Position numbers and translations under genes: made by a program. Under the pieces are notes generated by a model that saw only the letters and a list, made by a program, of their open reading frames with translations, was not told where the DNA came from and made no database searches. Positions 1 to 11,072 of a stretch of DNA of 64,000 bases are shown here, one piece after another. Location: positions 186,001 through 250,000 of the forward strand of contig UWYS01000020.1 of assembly GCA_900291925.1 (NCBI GenBank). Reading direction: 5' to 3'. Every line of letters starts with the position of its first letter. Within the stretch, counting starts at the first letter, position 1. This DNA comes from Thecaphora thlaspeos. Lineage: Eukaryota; Basidiomycota; Ustilaginomycetes; Urocystidales; Glomosporiaceae.

Positions 1-760
1 GGGGTCCTGCGCATCGACTTTGGCAGCTTCTTCCTGGACTTGAGCGGGAGCGGAGGACGAAGAGGCGACCTTGGCGGGGAAGGGGACGTTGTTGATGGTA
101 AAGACGGAGCTGACGCCGCTGGTGTATCGGTCCGCTACGTAGGTCTGGAGCGCGGCGTCGAGCGCCGCTCTGTGGGGCATCAGAAGTGGAGAAAGGGGAG
201 CGAGCTCGTCAGCGCGTTGCTGTGTGATCCAACAACGGAGCGCAGGCACGTCTGTGCTTACCGGATGTGCTCAGCCTCTTTGTCGACGGGCAGGTCCTGG
301 ACGTCGCTGGCCGTCTGTGCGGTCAAAGCCAGGGTCAAGATGGACAGGTCCTTCGTTCAGCCCTTCTGTCTCCAGTGCGCTTCCTTGTTGCTACGGACAC
401 CGCACTCACCCTGGTCATATGATCAAAGACAAAGCTCTTCTTCAACCTGGGGTGGGCGTACCTCTTTCCCTCCCGTGTCGCAGCCTCTCCTTCGGACGCA
501 TGCACCTGACCAGCCCGACAGATGATGACCTGGTCCTGACCCTCTTGGATGGCGGTGGGGATGAGCTGCGAGGTGTTGTACTCTTCCAGCGCTACCAGGC
601 CCATCTGCTTGATCTGGGCATCGTCAATGGTCTCTTCGTCTTCGCCAGCTGCGTCGCGGTCGAGGAGGATGCCGCGCAGGTCGTGGAACACCTGAGAGAC
701 TTGGCCCGGCGGTGCCTGGACGAGGAGGCGCGAGGCGGTCGAGAGGCGCGTGGAGGGCAT
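1..760 (-). CDS. CAP1: F-actin capping protein subunit alpha (3' end beyond window)
   Basis: Alpha subunit of the heterodimeric capping protein that binds actin filament barbed ends and blocks subunit exchange; it acts at cortical actin patches. I read three exons: 760-410, 314-262 and 169 to the left edge, with donors gtgagt and gtaagc and phases that agree. The start at 760 opens with the family's N-terminal helix, ending in APPGQVSQVFHDLR. Further conserved points are EGQDQVIICRAG and the SFVFDHMTR segment just before the first intron. The last visible exon reads QTYVADRYTSGVSS and runs off the edge, so the C-terminal actin-binding tentacle is not seen. The longer upstream reading frame lacks any family similarity. 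Confidence 0.88.
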
Positions 761-1142
761 CGCGGTGTGTTGGAGGGCGGTGATGACAGGAGGGGGAGGG
801 GTGTGTGGGATGACGGGCAAGATGGAAGGGAGGGGGTTTGGGTCGACCCGAGTCGAGCGATAGGGCGAGATGGAATGGGACAGGGAGTTGGACTGGGTGG
901 AGGTGAGAGGGTGAACGACGAGCGGGGCAGCGCGCCGTGAGGTGTCCGCCTGAATGCGAATCGGCGACGGCGCTCGGGGCGCTTTCTGCCAGCCGGGGCA
1001 TGGATGGTCCGAGCGCAGCTGCGAAGACCGTGCACCTTTTTTTCGTCGTGAGCGCGGCAACCCTTCTTCGCTCCCCTTCATCCACCACCACCACCTCCCT
1101 CACCACCAACCGCCGTTCACCCGCTCCACACCACCACCCGCC
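761..1142. promoter_or_regulatory. Divergent promoter between CAP1 and Ca3427-like gene
   Basis: This 382-bp gap separates two divergent start codons and must hold both promoters and 5' leaders. It has pyrimidine-rich stretches and a short tcc/acc-rich run around 1075-1140. No specific binding site is recognisable. Confidence 0.4.
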
Positions 1143-2336
1143 ATGCTCAGGATCGGCTACGTTCCGGAACACTTCGCCGCTCCCCTCCTGCACCTCGCCG
1201 ACACACCATGGGTACTTCTGGCTTCCCTCCACTTCCGTCCACCCTCGTTGCTCTGTACTGACACGAACGCTCCGACTCTCTGAACCTGCGTCCGGACCCG
1301 ATAGGGCAAGGAAAACATCCAGCTCGTCCTCCAACCTAGCGGGACGGGCCAGATGCTGACCAGCTTTGATGCCAACCAGGAAGGAGGTCAGAAGATCGAC
1401 GTGGCCGTCGCACTTACAGAGGCTCTAATCGCCGGTATCGCAAAGGGAAGGACGGACTACAAGCTGGTCGGAAGCTATGTCAGGACCAGCCTCAACTGGT
1501 GAGCCATCCTTGGTCGCGTTCACGCACCGTCTTGCTCTCTCTCATCTTATCCTTTGGCTCGATCACACTCTGCTGCCACACACGCTCGCGCCGAATGCAG
1601 GGCCGTCATTTCGGGGACATCGCCGGCCGCCTCGTCCTACCGATCCATCTCGGACCTTTCTGGCCAATCGATCGGTATCAGCCGCATCGGCTCCGGCTCA
1701 CAGATCATGGCGTCCGTCATGGCGCTCCAACACGGCTGGATCACGCGCTCGTCCTCGGGCGAGGCTACAGTCAAGCCAATCGACTTTGTCGTCAACGACA
1801 CCTTTGCCAACCTCCGATCGGGCGTCAACCAAACCCCTCCCTTCACCTCTGCCGCCTTTATGTGGGAATGGTTCACCACCAAACCCTACGTCGACTCGGG
1901 CGAAGTTCGTTTCATCGGCAACGTCCCCACGCCTTGGCCCAGTTGGACCATCGCCGCCTCCTCCAACACTGCACTCTCTCCTACCTCTTTACCCATCCTC
2001 GCCGACTTCCAGGCGAAGCTGACGGAAGAGATCAAAAAGTTCGCCAACCCGCAAACGAGACAGAACGGAGAGGTGGCAAGGTGGATCGTCAATCACCACA
2101 GTTATAAGCCCGAGGACATGGACGAGTGGCTGGAAGGTGTCAGGTGGGCTGGAGAAGAGACGCCAAACCCACAGAGTACCACCATCACCGAGGGTCAGAA
2201 GACGGATCCCCGCAGCGTCAGTAGCCAGGTGGTGCAGAGCACCTTGGACGTTCTGGAAAAGGCGGGCGTCGTCAAAAGCCCCGAAGGAGGGTGGAACATG
2301 CAGGCCTTTATCAGAGAGGGAAGCGAGGTGGCGTAG
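1143..2336 (+). CDS. Ca3427-like type 2 periplasmic-binding-fold protein
   Basis: Fungal protein with the fold of ABC-transporter solute-binding proteins (SsuA/THI5-like superfamily, Candida Ca3427 subgroup); the ligand and role of this subgroup are not established. Three exons, 1143-1211, 1305-1498 and 1601-2336, give 332 residues. The start [15 protein letters not shown] is the canonical first strand and ligand-loop of the fold. Both junctions restore conserved sequence: TPW joined to [15 protein letters not shown], and SLNW joined to AVISGTSP. Later marks are [19 protein letters not shown]-free lobe 2 and the [12 protein letters not shown] segment typical of the subgroup. No signal peptide is visible, so it is probably cytosolic or peroxisomal rather than secreted. 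Confidence 0.85.
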
Positions 2337-2546
2337 CCCGCGGCCGGACCCTTTTTCGCTCGGGCGGAGATGTATCAGTAGCAGTTGCAGAATGTTTGAG
2401 CGTTGTTGTGAATCTGAAGACCGACCGGTCTGAGCGCGAGGGCGTGCTACGATGCCTTTCGAAAAGTAGTTTTAAGTCGGTGGCGAGCAAGAGCAGCGGC
2501 GATCCAGCGCTGGGAAGGCGAGGTAGGGCAGGGTTAAAAAGCCATC

Positions 2547-4221
2547 TCACGTCGCCCGTTGACCTTGGAGTTCCCTCTCGAAGCTCTCTGCATGACATTG
2601 CATGGCGAGGAAATAAGGAGGTCAGAGTCAGCATTTGGGTTCTTTTGGGGCGCACTCGGCGATGCTCGCTGCGCTTTCTCAACTTACCAGCCGGCTCCTC
2701 CATGACCTGCGCATCGCTCAGCATGCCGCTCGCCTGCTCGGTGGACGTCCCGCCCTGCACCAGCCCTTGGCTGGCGCCGAGCAGGCCCTGACCGTGCTCC
2801 TCGATCGGGCTGGACCGCTGGATCTCCTCGCGTGTCGGAATGGGTAGGCTGTCCTGCCTCCTCGCCTGCTGTACCTGCCTCGCCTGCCGCCTCACTTCGA
2901 GTCGGAAGCTCTTGACCTCGTCCAGGATCAGACACTTCATCCCCTCGACGTCGTCGACGCTCTCGAAGCCAAAGTCAAACTTGACCGGACACGTTGGCTC
3001 GTCGGCCGTATCGTGCCACACGGCGAGGTACGGGTGCTGCAGCGCATCCTCGCAGCTGATGCGCTTGGCCGGGTCAAACTCGAGCATCTTCTCCAGCAGG
3101 TCTAGCGCGAGCGGGTTGGCCTGCGGGTAGAGACGGGCGAATGGAATGCGCGGCTGGTACGGCAACGAGCGGATGTAGTCCTGCGCCCGCGGCGAGCCGA
3201 CGCGGCGCAGCGTCTCTTCCGACGGCGTCCCGAGGTAGTGGAGGATCTGGTTGAGCTGGTCGACGTAGTCGCGTCCCTTGAAGATCGGCCGCCCGCCCAG
3301 CAGCTCGGCGAGGATGCAGCCGACCGACCAGATGTCGATCGCCGTCGTGTAGTTCTGGAAGCTCAGCATGATCTCGGGCGCACGGTACCACCGCGTCGCA
3401 ACGTACTCGGTCATGAAGCCGCTGGCACCCTGTTTGGCCAGCTCCGGATCAGTCTCAAAGCCCCGCGCCAAGCCAAAGTCGCAGATCTTGAGCTCGCAAT
3501 CGGCGTTGACCAGCAGGTTGCCAGGCTTCAGGTCGCGGTGCAGCACCGAGGCGCTGTGGATGTAGCGAAGGCCGCACAGCGTCTGGTAGATGAACGACTG
3601 GAAGTGGGCGTCAGAGAGCGGCTGCCCGGAGCGGATCTGCAGATCAGGGAGTGGTAGAAGCAAGGACGACGAGGCGAGGACATCTACGTCAGCAAGGTGC
3701 AGGCGGATCAGGGAGCAGCGGCAGGCAAACCGCCGTGCCCGGACTCACGATGGCGTGCAGGTCGGCCTCCATTAGCTCCTCGTAGAGGTAGACTTCGTTG
3801 AAGTTGGCCGGGTCAATGATGTCCATGTCGTAGAGGCAGGTGATGTTCTTGTGCCCTCGGAAGTGCCTTAGGAGCCTGTAGAGCGGGTGAGGCAGATCAG
3901 CCAGCCGTGGTCAGCGTCGGCTGCTACGGAAGATCGCCCCAGGCATGGTTCCACATACACGCGCGCGCGGCGCGCCCGCTCCTTGACTCACTTGATCTCG
4001 CGCAGGGCTCGCTTTGTGAGGATGCGCTTTGTGAAGACGTTGATGATCTTTTTGATGGCTACGCTCTCGCCGGTGCCGCGATGTGTGGCGGCTGCGACGC
4101 AGCCATAGGCGCCCTGTCCGAGCTCCTTTGTGATCTCGTATGAATTGTCTATGAGGAAGGTCTGGTTGAGGACGGTGTAGGGCGTCCGCGCAGAGGCGGC
4201 CGAGGGCGCAGCGTGGGCCAT
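2547..4221 (-). CDS. SLT2: Slt2/Mpk1-type MAP kinase (cell wall integrity)
   Basis: Serine/threonine MAP kinase, terminal kinase of the protein kinase C cell-wall-integrity cascade. Four exons (4221-3992, 3875-3749, 3636-2688, 2587-2547) encode 448 residues. Visible motifs are the glycine loop GQGAYGCV near residue 35, catalytic Lys57, HRDLKPGN (HRD 152-154), DFG 172-174 and the activation motif TEY at 195-197, which separates Slt2/Fus3 types from the TGY Hog1 type. A common-docking-like acidic segment lies near [11 protein letters not shown]. After the kinase domain comes a Gln/Arg-rich tail. I added a short last exon (donor gtaagt at 2687) because it gives an acidic SFEREL ending; without splicing the frame runs on to 2311 with low-complexity sequence. 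Kinase identity is secure, the last exon less so. Confidence 0.93.
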
Positions 4222-5669
4222 TCTTGCGATGCGTACTGGACGAAGGGGGCGGCAGTGACGGGTGGTAGCGGGGAGCGGGGAGTGGCGAGCAGCGAGCAGG
4301 GACGAAGCAGAGTCGCGTCTGCACGGGCGAACACAAGCCTGTAGTTATTCCACAGCAGCGAGCGTGGGCTGTCTCGAGCGAGGGCGCAGACGGTCGGAGC
4401 AGCAGGACCGGTGGGTGGGTGGGCGAATTAGCTCGGAGAAGACGGGGCGAAGCCGGCTCTCTCCTTTCTCTCTCTCTCCTCTGACTATGATAGGCGCGCG
4501 CGAGAGCAGAGAGTGGTGTGGGGGCCCGTGCTTGTGCCTGCGCTCGTGCCGGTGCTGCTGGCGCTGACTGCTGCGGTGACGTGTTTCGGAACGGAACCTT
4601 AGGTTTCGCTCTTTCCGGCTGCGGGAATTGATGACAAAGCTGGAGGGCTGTGGCTACGGAGGAGCCGACGGCAGCGGTGGCACAGGGCAGGGGGCGGGAG
4701 AGGAAGAGATGATGATGATGACGAGAACGAGGGGAGAGGGATGAAAGCGACAGTGTGACGGTGACGGGTGAATACGCACCGACAAGGGCGGGCACGGCCG
4801 CTTTTGACCGACGGCTCGTCGTCATCCATTCCTCGCTCCCGCCCCTACGACAGCTGTGCGAGCTGGCGGGCTAGAGCTTTCTTTTTTCGGAGGGCCGTAA
4901 CGTGTGCTGCGGCTGTCGGGCTGGCCGACGCGGGCTGCCCAACGTCCTCCCGGCGGCATCCGAGCGAACTGTGGAGTTCCGACGATGCATGATCCTCGTC
5001 GTCGTCGTCGTCGTCGTCGGCATTCTTTGCGCGGCAGACGCTCAAAGACAGCAAAACGGCGCCACCTTCGTCACAGCTTTGACATCTCCGTCGGCAATAA
5101 TACCACCTCCCTCCTTGCCTCCCCGCACCTGTCGATGCGCCTGTTCGAGCACACTCTGGTCGATTCTCGCATCATGATGCCAAGAAGGGTGGTCTTGTAC
5201 GGAGAGATGGAGGAAGACGGCTCTGGCGGCGGTCGGACGGATCTCTTCCTTCTCAGCCTAACCGTATCTCGGTGCCTCAGTCTTCTGGGTCTGCTTCATG
5301 TGCTGACACGACCAGGCCGTCGGCGTTGTGTCGCTATACACGAGCGAGCGACCAAGCAGACGATGTCAGAACGTCAAATGGCTCGACAGTGCACAGCTTA
5401 CGGACGGCTCGACGCTGTCAGACTCTTGGAAGAGGGGATGGATGGCGAGTACGGAGTAAATTAACAAGGCGGACGGGACGCAAAGCAGGGGATGTGCTGG
5501 CGAACAAAATTGCGATCAAGCAAGCAAGGGCCGTGGAATGCGGGGGGGGGGGGGGGGGGAGGGGAGGGCCTTGCGGGAGGAGGTGAAGCTGGGCATGGGC
5601 TGGTGGGGAAAGGCGATGTCAAAAGCCGTACCGCGCCCCTCGACCGGGGGCGTGCCTGCGAGCGCCGCG
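4222..5669. other. Intergenic region between MAP kinase and HUL5
   Basis: About 1.4 kb upstream of the MAP kinase and downstream of HUL5. It holds short repeats: tctctc around 4455-4475, a gtc-triplet run at 4994-5020 and G18 at 5542-5559. The open frames here are short and low-complexity. I see no gene. Confidence 0.5.
5542..5559 (+). repeat. G18 homopolymer
   Basis: Uninterrupted run of 18 G residues, 111 bp past the stop codon of HUL5, so probably in its 3' untranslated region (C-tract on the transcript). Confidence 0.95.
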
Positions 5670-8600
5670 CTACGACAGGTCGAAGCCAGCACCGCTCTGG
5701 ATGGCATAGACGAGCTTCTGCCGGCACGTCTCTGCGTCGTTGTACTCGGGCAGCTTGAGCAGGTTGACGCAGGTGCTGGCGGTCGGCAGCCTGGCCGCAT
5801 CGCCGCCGGCGTTACGGATCGAGAACTTGGGGTTGAGCTCGGCGAAGCCGAGCAGCGGCGGGTTGGGCGAGCTCGTGACGAATCTGAGGAACGCCTTTCG
5901 CTGCGGCTGGTCAAACGACTCGAGCGCCTGCCAAAAGTACTCGACCGTCATGTCCTTTTCGTGGTAGCCGCCGTAGACGGTGTTGGCGCGCAGGTCGGCC
6001 ACGTCGATCGGTTCCTCGGTCCCGCACACCAGCACGCGCAGCTCCTCGCGGTTCATCATACGCAGCCAGCGCGCATCAATCATCTCCGAGAGACCGCGGA
6101 AGAAGGCGGCGCACTGCTCGGCGATCTGTATAGAGAGCCGGTAGTGCGAGACACGGTAGATGTACTCGAGCCGGTTCTCGCGCGTCACCGGAATCTCGCT
6201 CCCCCCCGGGATCAACTCCGTCGTCCGGCTGACGCCGAACTCGTCGTCGGTCACGGCGAAATTGAGCGCCAGGTCCGCCTCGACGTTGCTGGCGTAGTTC
6301 TTGAGGTAGATAAGCCCGCGGTAGAGCTCCCTGTCCAGGCTGTCGAGGCTCGCCAGGTCGTCGAGGTAACCCTGCTTGCCCAGCCACTTGCTCAGGAAGA
6401 AGCTTGCAAACTTGACGTCGACCAGGATCCCTTCGTATAGCGCCTTGCCCAGCACCCGCCCCAGAAACGTGTACCACTCGAGCTGATCGGGCGTCTTGGC
6501 GTAACTGTGCGGGTTCGGGTAGAGCTCCTGCGCATCCGTCGCCTTCCACAGGCCGCGGTTCGTGTCGAAGGCCTCACGGACGAGTGAGGTGAGAAACTCC
6601 TTGTAGACGCCGCCGCCATCGATACCGGCCTCCTCGTGACCCCACTGGTCGATAAACGAGATCTCGAGCCGCTCCTTAAGCTTGGGGCCGAGCGGGTTCA
6701 TCTGCGCGAAGCCGTCTTCGGCGATCATCCCGCGGCGCACCTTGATCCGTTGCCGAGCGTAGAATGGCGTTCGGGACAGACCGAGCTTCTGCGCATCAAT
6801 GGTGATAAACTGGCGGAAGATCTCGACGCGGACGTCGAACGGGATCACAAAGGGGATGTTGTTGAGCACGCCTAGCCGCGGGCTGAGGAAGGCCAGGTTG
6901 CGAGCAGACAGCTTGCTCGCCTGGCCCCGCCGGGAGTGCAGCCGCTCGGCGACGGAGAGCGGAACAGTACCGCTGCTGCTGCTGTTGTCGTCGGCGCCGT
7001 CGGGGTCCTCGCGGCCGCCTTGGGACGACGAGACTGCTTGCCAGCTGCCCCGATCGTCACCAGCGTCCGCCTCGAGCTCCGACAACAGGACCGACTGGTG
7101 GGCGGTGCCGTTGAGCTCGCGCTCCTCGAGGATCACCGTCTGGATGAAGCTCTGCAGGTCGAGCTGCGTCAGCATCAGCCAGTGGTCGTCGGGCGTGAAG
7201 CGCCTCCGCGAGTCGCGGGCGTGCAGCTGCTGGAGCAACTTCGTCAGCAGATTGCGGAGCGACAACAGCGGGAGCTTCATCCCGGGTACGCGCGGGACGA
7301 TCCTCGCGTGCGACGAGGCAGCCGACCCAGCAGCAGCGGCGGCGAAGTCTGCATCGTCGCTGTCGAGGCTGGACAGCAGGCCAGAGCCCTCGTACCAGTA
7401 CATCGCAAACGCGAGGTTGCGCAGCATCGAGCTTAGGCCGGCGACCTCGTCTAGTGTTAGCGGATTCCGCGTCGATGACGTGCTCTCCCGCGACGCCGTC
7501 GCGGACACGCCGAGCGTAGAGGCGGAGCTGCTGGGAGGGTAGAACTCGTCGTCGCCGATCGTCAGCAGGCAGCGCGAGTAGAGCTCGCAGATCAGCACAA
7601 AGGCGGGCCACTCGGAGGCGTGGCCTGTGTCAGTGAGTGTGGTCAGCGTCTCGCGTGCACCCGTCCCCGGTCTGGCGGCCGCCAGGGTGCGGGCGAGCGG
7701 GCTGCCGCGGATCTGCCCTCGCCACAATTCCCTGACGAAGCCGCCGACAAGCTGCCCGGCGCCGCCCTTGGCCGCCTGGAGCGCGTTGGCCCCTCCCGCC
7801 GTCCGGGCTGCCGGCTGGACGTAGCCGTACATGATGGTGTTGAAGACGCGCTCGCGGCTGGCGGCCGGCCAAGCGGCGAGGGTCGAGCAGAGGAAGCTGC
7901 AGAGCACCTGCCTCGTCGAGGTCGGGTAGCGTCCCGAGGCCGTCAGCAGGGCCGAGAGGTGTGATTCAGAGACGAGCGCGCCGAGGCGTTTGTTGGTTTG
8001 CGCATCAAGCGGTAGGGTGTAGGCGGGGATCTGTGGCGAGCGCGAGGAAGACGCCGCCTGCGTGACGGTCTGGCTGGCCGAAGTGGGCGACGCTATGGCC
8101 ATTGTTGTGCCGTCGGTCATGACGACGTCCTGGTGCCTTAAAAGGCCGGTCGTGCGCGTGCTCTCCTCCCCGTGTTTGTCGTCGAAGTCTGCTGAAGAGG
8201 CGCCGAGGCCATGGGCGGCGCCCCCCGAGATCTGCTCCTTCCACTCGTCCGGGGAGAGAAAAACTTCGCTCGGCAGAGCATCCTGCGCGTTAGTGAGTGC
8301 CTCGAGGTAGAGCTTGACCAATTTGCTGTCCTTGAGGTGAGGGAGCCTCCCTGTGCCAAAGGTCAGCAGGTTGGCGAGAAAGTAGGGCGAGTGGAGCGGG
8401 TTGTCCTCGAGCGCGCTGTCGCCGGTGGCGATGCTGATGTAGGCTCCGAGGGCGAGGATGTGCTCGAGGACGTCGACAAACGGGAAGGCGCCGGCGAACT
8501 CGATGATCGAGGGCAGCGGCACACGGTTAGCGAGCAGCGGGATCGTCATCATCGACATACAGAACGACCGGACAGCTTTCTGCCTGAGCGAGACCGAGTC

Positions 8601-9560
8601 GTCGTGCGCGGCGTCGTCGACATAGATGGCGGCCGCCGGGCTGGAGCCGTCGGGGAGGGCGGCGGGTGCCTTGAAGACGCGGAAGGGGGCCAGGGAGAGC
8701 GATACGGCCAAGATCATCGCCGGAGAGGCCTTGCGGTCGACAGGAAAGGAGAGGACGAAACGCTGGAGCGCGCGATGGAGATCGAGATCCAGCAGACGAT
8801 CCAGCATGTACTCGACCACGCTCAAACTCTTGCTGCCGTCGAAGGTGAGCGATGCGAGTCGAGTCGAAGGATCAGGCGAGGTGAGCATGCGCAGCGCCTC
8901 AAAGTAGGCCAGCGTCGCCTCGGATGGCAGCGTCAGGGCGCAACGGGAGAGCTGGGCGAGCAGAGCCTTGCAGACGAGCAGCACCAGCGCCGCCGAGTCC
9001 CTGGCCACCTGCGAAGCTGGCAGCGAGGCTCCAGAGGAGCGTAAGAGGATGAGGAGCAGCAAAGGCGGTGCGACAGCCGAGCCAGACGACGGCGGGGCAG
9101 AGGACGATGTGATGAGGCGACACCACCTCGCCAGCCTCTGGGCGACCTGCTCGCTGTACCTCTTGTCGGTGCGTCCGATGCTGAAGACGAGCAGCCTGGT
9201 CAGCTCGACGGCACGCTGCGCCAGCTGCGCGTCGTTGTCCGAGCCGGAGCTGCTGCTGCTGCCGGAGGAGCTTGCAGCGGGCGGGTCCGTGTTTGAGGTT
9301 GACACCTGGCCCTCGATCGTGTCGGCCAGCGCTCCGAAGCGTGCCGCCAGATCCTCTCGCACGGTACGAGCCACCTTGATGCCGCGGAAGCTGGACTGGA
9401 TGGAGGCGGCGGCGGCGTTGCGCTTGCGACTCTGCTCTCTCGCCGCCCGCTCGGCCCGAGCCGCCGCAGCCAGCTGGGCAGCGCTCTGGCCGTGGCCCGA
9501 CTGGCCGCCGAGGTCAATTTGGCGCACGGGGCGGCTGCTGCCGGTGAAGTTGAAGTCCAT
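5670..9560 (-). CDS. HUL5: HECT ubiquitin-protein ligase, HUL5/UBE3C family
   Basis: HECT-type E3/E4 ligase that extends ubiquitin chains on proteasome-bound substrates. The single exon encodes 1,296 residues. The start at 9560 gives MDFNFTG followed by the short basic QIDLGG segment and an IQ-like motif (ASIQSSFRGIKVAR, about residue 65), which is how UBE3C/Hul5 proteins begin; the 153 codons upstream in frame are low-complexity leader. The C-terminal HECT domain (about 900-1296) shows FIDQWGHEEAGIDGGGVYKEF, the NPHSY region and the catalytic cysteine in STCVNLLKLPEY, about Cys1264, 32 residues from the end as in the family. The middle is an alpha-helical region with Ser-rich insertions. Identification is firm at family level. 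Confidence 0.93.
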   Translation of the reverse strand: MDFNFTGSSRPVRQIDLGGQSGHGQSAAQLAAAARAERAAREQSRKRNAAAASIQSSFRGIKVARTVREDLAARFGALADTIEGQVSTSNTDPPAASSSGSSSSSGSDNDAQLAQRAVELTRLLVFSIGRTDKRYSEQVAQRLARWCRLITSSSAPPSSGSAVAPPLLLLILLRSSGASLPASQVARDSAALVLLVCKALLAQLSRCALTLPSEATLAYFEALRMLTSPDPSTRLASLTFDGSKSLSVVEYMLDRLLDLDLHRALQRFVLSFPVDRKASPAMILAVSLSLAPFRVFKAPAALPDGSSPAAAIYVDDAAHDDSVSLRQKAVRSFCMSMMTIPLLANRVPLPSIIEFAGAFPFVDVLEHILALGAYISIATGDSALEDNPLHSPYFLANLLTFGTGRLPHLKDSKLVKLYLEALTNAQDALPSEVFLSPDEWKEQISGGAAHGLGASSADFDDKHGEESTRTTGLLRHQDVVMTDGTTMAIASPTSASQTVTQAASSSRSPQIPAYTLPLDAQTNKRLGALVSESHLSALLTASGRYPTSTRQVLCSFLCSTLAAWPAASRERVFNTIMYGYVQPAARTAGGANALQAAKGGAGQLVGGFVRELWRGQIRGSPLARTLAAARPGTGARETLTTLTDTGHASEWPAFVLICELYSRCLLTIGDDEFYPPSSSASTLGVSATASRESTSSTRNPLTLDEVAGLSSMLRNLAFAMYWYEGSGLLSSLDSDDADFAAAAAGSAASSHARIVPRVPGMKLPLLSLRNLLTKLLQQLHARDSRRRFTPDDHWLMLTQLDLQSFIQTVILEERELNGTAHQSVLLSELEADAGDDRGSWQAVSSSQGGREDPDGADDNSSSSGTVPLSVAERLHSRRGQASKLSARNLAFLSPRLGVLNNIPFVIPFDVRVEIFRQFITIDAQKLGLSRTPFYARQRIKVRRGMIAEDGFAQMNPLGPKLKERLEISFIDQWGHEEAGIDGGGVYKEFLTSLVREAFDTNRGLWKATDAQELYPNPHSYAKTPDQLEWYTFLGRVLGKALYEGILVDVKFASFFLSKWLGKQGYLDDLASLDSLDRELYRGLIYLKNYASNVEADLALNFAVTDDEFGVSRTTELIPGGSEIPVTRENRLEYIYRVSHYRLSIQIAEQCAAFFRGLSEMIDARWLRMMNREELRVLVCGTEEPIDVADLRANTVYGGYHEKDMTVEYFWQALESFDQPQRKAFLRFVTSSPNPPLLGFAELNPKFSIRNAGGDAARLPTASTCVNLLKLPEYNDAETCRQKLVYAIQSGAGFDLS

Positions 9561-10269
9561 CGTCGGTCCACCTGTACCTCGACCGACGATGCGAGAGTTT
9601 CGGGAACCGTTCGAGACAGTCTGACCAAGAAGGCTGCAAGGAAGAGAGAGTGGCGGGGGATCCGGCGTTAACAATCGACGTTCGTCGTTCGTCTGCCTGG
9701 TCGTTGATAGTGGGCGGTCGACTCGGTGGGCGGTGACGGCGGTGGTAGCGGGGATCCGGTTTGGTGGATGCGGAGGAAGGGTTGGTACCGCGTTCGTCCA
9801 GGCGTACCTGAATGAGTGCACACGGGGAGGAAGCCGGAACGAAGCGAGACCGAGGATATGATGGAGGTAGCGGTGCGGTGAGGCAAGGCAAGGTAAGGCA
9901 AGGCAAGGCAAGGCAAGGCAAGGTCTGACGGCTGGACGAAGCTTCGTGCTTCTTGCCGTGAGATGGGGGAAAGGGGCCGTGTAATTTCCGGTGCTCGCCC
10001 AAAAACCTCCACTTTCCACCCTGGTGCCTGCTCATGTCGATGAGGTGGCCGAGGCTTGCTCGCTCACGAGCCTTGGCTCGGGTCCGCCCCCTCACCCCCG
10101 CATGTGGCCTGGGTGGTGGCGCCCTCCGGCTCTCTCAGCATCTCTCCAGCCACCATCACCATCACCATCACCACTACCGCTCACCGCACACCGCACACCG
10201 CACACCACCACCGCTCACGAAAAGTGCCGTCGTCGCATACATCCAACGTCGCCGCATTCTACGCCACCA
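9561..10269. promoter_or_regulatory. Divergent region between HUL5 and GST relic
   Basis: About 0.7 kb between divergent genes; it holds the HUL5 leader and promoter. It contains the pentanucleotide array at 9881-9922 and a cac/atc-rich stretch near 10150-10210. The HUL5 frame stays open upstream of 9560 but shows no conserved protein. Confidence 0.45.
9881..9922 (+). repeat. AAGGC pentanucleotide tandem repeat
   Basis: Around eight copies of aaggc with one aaggt variant, 320 bp upstream of the HUL5 start codon. On the HUL5 strand it reads as gcctt units, a pyrimidine-rich leader or promoter element. Confidence 0.9.
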
Positions 10270-11072
10270 TGCCTGCCGCCGATCCTTGAAGTGATCCCAC
10301 AGAGCTCGGACGAGGGCAGCGCCAAGCAACGCAAGGGCGACGACGGTCAAGAGGTTGCGGCGGCCTCGCGCCAGATGTCGCACTTTATCAGCCAGACGCC
10401 CGCCATCCTCGCCTTCCTGGCGCCGAAGCTCGGCCTGCTGGGCGATCTAAACGGCCTGGGCGAGCTCGAGCGTGATGTCAGGCAGGTCCAGGTCAACCAG
10501 CTTACCTTGACGGCACTCGACCTGAGCAACGAGGCGCACGACACCCATCACCCTATCGCTCCTGACCTCTACTACGAGGATTAGCTCGACGAGGCCAAGC
10601 GCAAGGCGGCCAAGTTCCGCAACATGCGCGTTCCCAAGTTCCTGCACTGCTTCAACATGACGATTGGTGCAAACTCGAACGACAGAGGGCTGAAGAGATT
10701 GGTCGGAGAGCAGACCACCACCGCCGACCTCACACTCTTCCAGGTACGTGCGCCTCCGATGCTTGACTGCAGAAGCATGGATCAACTCAAGGCTGTGAGA
10801 ACGAATGCCGATTGATCTCGCTGCTCTTGCCGTCTCTTGACCGTGCTGCCGAACAGGTGATGGACGGCCTGAAATTCGCCTTCCCCCACCTGCTGACCTC
10901 GCTGGAGAAGAGCTCAAAGTACGAGCTGGTGTTTGGGCTGTACAACGAGGTCGCCAAGGAGCTGGATGGCTACTTGAAGAGCGATAGGCGTCGGCGGTAC
11001 TCTAAGGGCGTGTTCCGCCACTACCCGGAGCTGGACGGCGAGATAGAACAGGCCGAGAAGGACGGCAAGTGA
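10270..11072 (+). pseudogene. Glutathione S-transferase-like gene, disrupted
   Basis: The sequence recalls a fungal cytosolic glutathione S-transferase of the sigma-like class. The stretch SQTPAILAFLAPKLGLLG is the end of the thioredoxin-like domain, and SNEAHDTHHPI, TTTADLTLFQ, VMDGLKFAF and the YLKSDRR...FRHYPELD ending belong to the helical domain. An intron at 10744-10856 is still well formed (gtacgt...cag) and joins TLFQ to VMDGLKF in phase. Two defects stand out. The only ATG in good context (10270) meets a stop after six codons, and most of the N-terminal glutathione-binding domain is absent. Also, an in-frame TAG lies at 10582-10584 between YYED and LDEAKRKAAKF. A sequencing error could explain the TAG but not the missing domain. 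Confidence 0.75.

Noticed and set aside
2311..2546. C-terminal extension of the MAP kinase by unspliced reading to 2311
   Set aside because: A gtaagt donor at 2687 and an acceptor at 2588 give a short, acidic ending, whereas the unspliced tail is basic low-complexity sequence.
4902..5177. Small secreted protein suggested by a Val-rich hydrophobic stretch (MILVVVVVVVG)
   Set aside because: The hydrophobic run is translation of a gtc triplet repeat; no conserved sequence follows and the opposite strand is equally open.
9561..10019. 153-codon N-terminal extension of HUL5
   Set aside because: Sequence is Pro/Leu repeat translation of the aaggc array with no family similarity; the family start lies at 9560.
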